Of a stretch of DNA of 64,000 nt, positions 62,341 to 64,000 are shown one piece after another. Each line of letters starts with the position of its first letter. Position 1 is the stretch's first letter. The notes below the pieces were generated by a model, which made no database searches, was not told the DNA's origin, and saw nothing but the letters and a program-made list of their open reading frames with translations. The position numbers were made by a program, and so were the translations under genes. Source of the stretch: Microthrixaceae bacterium (GTDB lineage Bacteria; Actinomycetota; Acidimicrobiia; Acidimicrobiales; Microtrichaceae); NCBI GenBank assembly GCA_023958095.1, contig JAMLGJ010000012.1:40040-104039 (forward strand). Direction: 5' to 3'.

Positions 62341-63747
62341 ATGGCAGCGAGACGCCGAGCGGCTCTGTATGCACGCCAGTCGATCACACGCGAAGGGTCC
62401 GCGTCCCTCGACGTGCAGATCGAGGCGTGCCGGGACGCGGCCAAGCGGCTGAAGGTCGACGTCGTCGTCGAGCTGGTCGAGCCGCCATCGACGTCCGGCT
62501 ACCGGAATCGGGGCCGGAGCCGCCCGAAGTTCGGCGAGCTGCTCGAGCTGATCCGTGCCGGCGAGGTCGACTGCGTGCTCGCGTACAAGACCGACCGGCT
62601 GTCCCGCGGCGGCGGGCCTGGCTGGGCGCCGCTGGTCGATGCCTTCGAGGCCGCCGGCCGTGATCCGGACAAGGCGGTGGCGACCACTGATGGTTGGGTG
62701 AGCGAGTTCGAGATCGGCATCCGTTCGGCGATGGACCGGGAGGAGTCGAAGAAGACCTCCGACCGGATGCTCGCCGTGCGAGCCCGAGAAGCCCGTGAGG
62801 GCAAGCCACGCATCGCCGGGCGCCGGGCCTACGGGTGGAACTACGAGATGACCGAACTGATCCCCGAGGAGGCCGCCCGCATCCTCGAAGCCGCCGAGCG
62901 CGTCCTGACCGGCGAGTCGGTGTGGAGCATCTGCACCGACTGGAACACCCAGGGCGTGGCGACGGTGACCGGTCGCCCGTGGACGGTCACCACGATCATG
63001 TCGATCCTCACCTCAGGTCGGATCGCCGGCCTGCGCGAGCACAAGGGCGTGGTGGTCGCCAAGGGCAAGTGGGAGCCGATCATCACCGAGGAGCAGCACC
63101 AGGCGCTCATCGTGGCGCTCGCTCCGAAACGGGCGAAACCCCGCAAGGGCCGGACCTACCCGCTGACGAGCCTGATGCGCTGCGGGCTCTGCGGAGGGCG
63201 GATGCGGTCGCTCCAGCGAGAGGGCGGACGACGCACGTACGCGTGCCGGAAGGGGCCGGGCCTCGACGGTTGCGGCCGGGTCAGCATCCGCGCCCCACAG
63301 CTCGAGGAGTACGTGCGGGACCTGATCTGCGGAATGCTCGCCGACCCCGTCACCCGAGCTGCGATGGCCCGCCTCGACAAAGGCGACGAGGACGAGGGCG
63401 ACGGATCGCTCCTGGAATCCCTGCGGGAGATCGACGAGCGGCGGCAGCGGTTGATCGACCTGTACACCGACGGCGACATCGACCGCGCCAGCTTCCGAAC
63501 CCGCAAGGACCGCATCGACGACGAAGCCCGCGAGGTCGAAGCGCAGATCGCCAGCCGCACGGGAACCCGGGTGCTGGCCGAGGTCCCTGGCACCTACGAG
63601 GAGCTCGTCGCCGCCTGGGAGGAACGAGGCATCGACTTCCAACGACGTCTGATCGAGGCACTCCTCCACCCGATCATCGTGAACCCAGCGAGGAGCAGGA
63701 AACGAGCCTTCGACCCGGGCCGACTGGAGATCGTGCCGAAGGCGTAG
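62341..63747 (+). CDS. Large serine recombinase (site-specific integrase)
   Basis: A 468-residue recombinase. The N-terminal resolvase domain has ALYARQSITREGSASLDVQ with nucleophile Ser14, YKTDRLSRGGG and a helix with EESKKTSDRM. The recombinase domain (about residues 160-260) includes RIAGRRAYGW and TTIMSILTSGRIAG. A zinc-ribbon (about 280-320) has MRCGLCGGRMRSL with later cysteines, and a coiled-coil segment follows (about 355-400). This size and order match phage and ICE integrases of the phiC31 class. The ATG at 62341 begins at the catalytic domain. It abuts a truncated host gene, so it is probably the terminal gene of a mobile element. Confidence 0.93.
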   Translation: MAARRRAALYARQSITREGSASLDVQIEACRDAAKRLKVDVVVELVEPPSTSGYRNRGRSRPKFGELLELIRAGEVDCVLAYKTDRLSRGGGPGWAPLVDAFEAAGRDPDKAVATTDGWVSEFEIGIRSAMDREESKKTSDRMLAVRAREAREGKPRIAGRRAYGWNYEMTELIPEEAARILEAAERVLTGESVWSICTDWNTQGVATVTGRPWTVTTIMSILTSGRIAGLREHKGVVVAKGKWEPIITEEQHQALIVALAPKRAKPRKGRTYPLTSLMRCGLCGGRMRSLQREGGRRTYACRKGPGLDGCGRVSIRAPQLEEYVRDLICGMLADPVTRAAMARLDKGDEDEGDGSLLESLREIDERRQRLIDLYTDGDIDRASFRTRKDRIDDEAREVEAQIASRTGTRVLAEVPGTYEELVAAWEERGIDFQRRLIEALLHPIIVNPARSRKRAFDPGRLEIVPKA

Positions 63748-64000
63748 CACACGCTGCAACCGCCGAGTTCGCCTTCGATCAGCTCCGGCTCCCCGCCAGG
63801 GCCGTCGCCGAGCGGCACTTCGACGGCGTCGGCGATCACCCGGTCGGGTGCGCGGTATAGGGCGATATGGCCGCACACTTCGCCGGATATCGAGCGGCTA
63901 CCTGAGGCATGTCGCTGAGCGAAGTGTGTGCCCTCGCTCCGGCGTTATACGCAGTCTCGGTGTCAAGCGGTGGTCCCGGCGACGCGTTCGCGGAGGCCAT
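63748..64000. other. No supported gene; inverted repeat inside the presumed element
   Basis: The last 253 bases show no frame I can assign. CACACTTCGC (63874-63883) and GCGAAGTGTG (63919-63928) form a perfect 10-bp inverted repeat 35 bases apart. It could be a regulator or recombinase arm site. A short plus-strand frame opens at ATG 63909 and a minus-strand frame enters from the right edge, neither recognisable. Confidence 0.4.

Noticed and set aside
63594..63878. Minus-strand 94-codon frame overlapping the end of the recombinase
   Set aside because: Most of it is antisense to the recombinase C-terminus and no motif or ribosome site is evident.
1..64000. CRISPR arrays, tRNA or rRNA genes, insertion sequences
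   Set aside because: No regularly spaced repeats, cloverleaf-like segments, rRNA-like stretches or transposase genes with terminal repeats were seen on reading both strands.

Overview
This is a GC-rich, densely packed bacterial chromosome segment with frequent GTG and TTG starts. The gene content points to Actinomycetota: a DprE2-like reductase, an LpdA-like flavoprotein lacking one redox cysteine, long-form RmlA, and peptidoglycan hydrolases sharing an actinobacterial-type C-terminal domain. Class Acidimicrobiia is my best guess from gene style, but nothing in the window proves it.

Positions 1-35.7 kb form one large surface-polysaccharide locus, mostly on the minus strand. It holds UDP-glucose dehydrogenase, a flippase-like membrane protein, an FkbM methyltransferase, about ten glycosyltransferases (soluble GT2/GT4 and polytopic GT-C types), a methyltransferase, and a Wzm/Wzt ABC exporter whose Wzt carries a C-terminal cargo domain. 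The full dTDP-L-rhamnose set (rmlA, rmlC, rmlB, rmlD) follows, with a membrane glycosyltransferase-like gene inserted between rmlC and rmlB. A secreted peptidoglycan amidase and three large multidomain glycosyltransferases complete the region. The logical flow is sugar nucleotide supply, chain assembly, methylation and export. Many genes are translationally coupled by 4-bp overlaps.

Positions 35.7-46 kb are housekeeping: a rhodanese-ThiF/MoeB protein, a sirtuin, L-2-hydroxyglutarate oxidase, leucyl aminopeptidase, and a B12 pair, ATP:cob(I)alamin adenosyltransferase divergent from cobalamin-dependent methionine synthase. A lone polyprenyl-phosphate sugar transferase follows at 46-47.6 kb.

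Positions 47.9-56.8 kb are a minus-strand metabolic run: membrane protein, serine-hydrolase fold with Cys in place of the catalytic Ser, acyl-CoA dehydrogenase, a single open frame joining LipB and LipA, the E2 and E3 subunits of a 2-oxoacid dehydrogenase, and a 29-residue membrane microprotein. Positions 56.9-62.1 kb hold a DprE2-like reductase, a TIGR01777 epimerase, a HAD-IB phosphatase, an M23 endopeptidase, a 3-hydroxyacyl-CoA-type SDR with a palindromic operator candidate, and an aquaporin.

The right end carries a large serine recombinase directly beside a truncated hydantoinase B (HyuB) remnant. This looks like the left boundary of an integrated element that continues beyond the window. 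Across the window, a TANNNT box sits 6-10 bases before many start codons, suggesting widespread leaderless transcription. I used this to choose several starts. No rRNA, tRNA, CRISPR array or insertion sequence was recognised.
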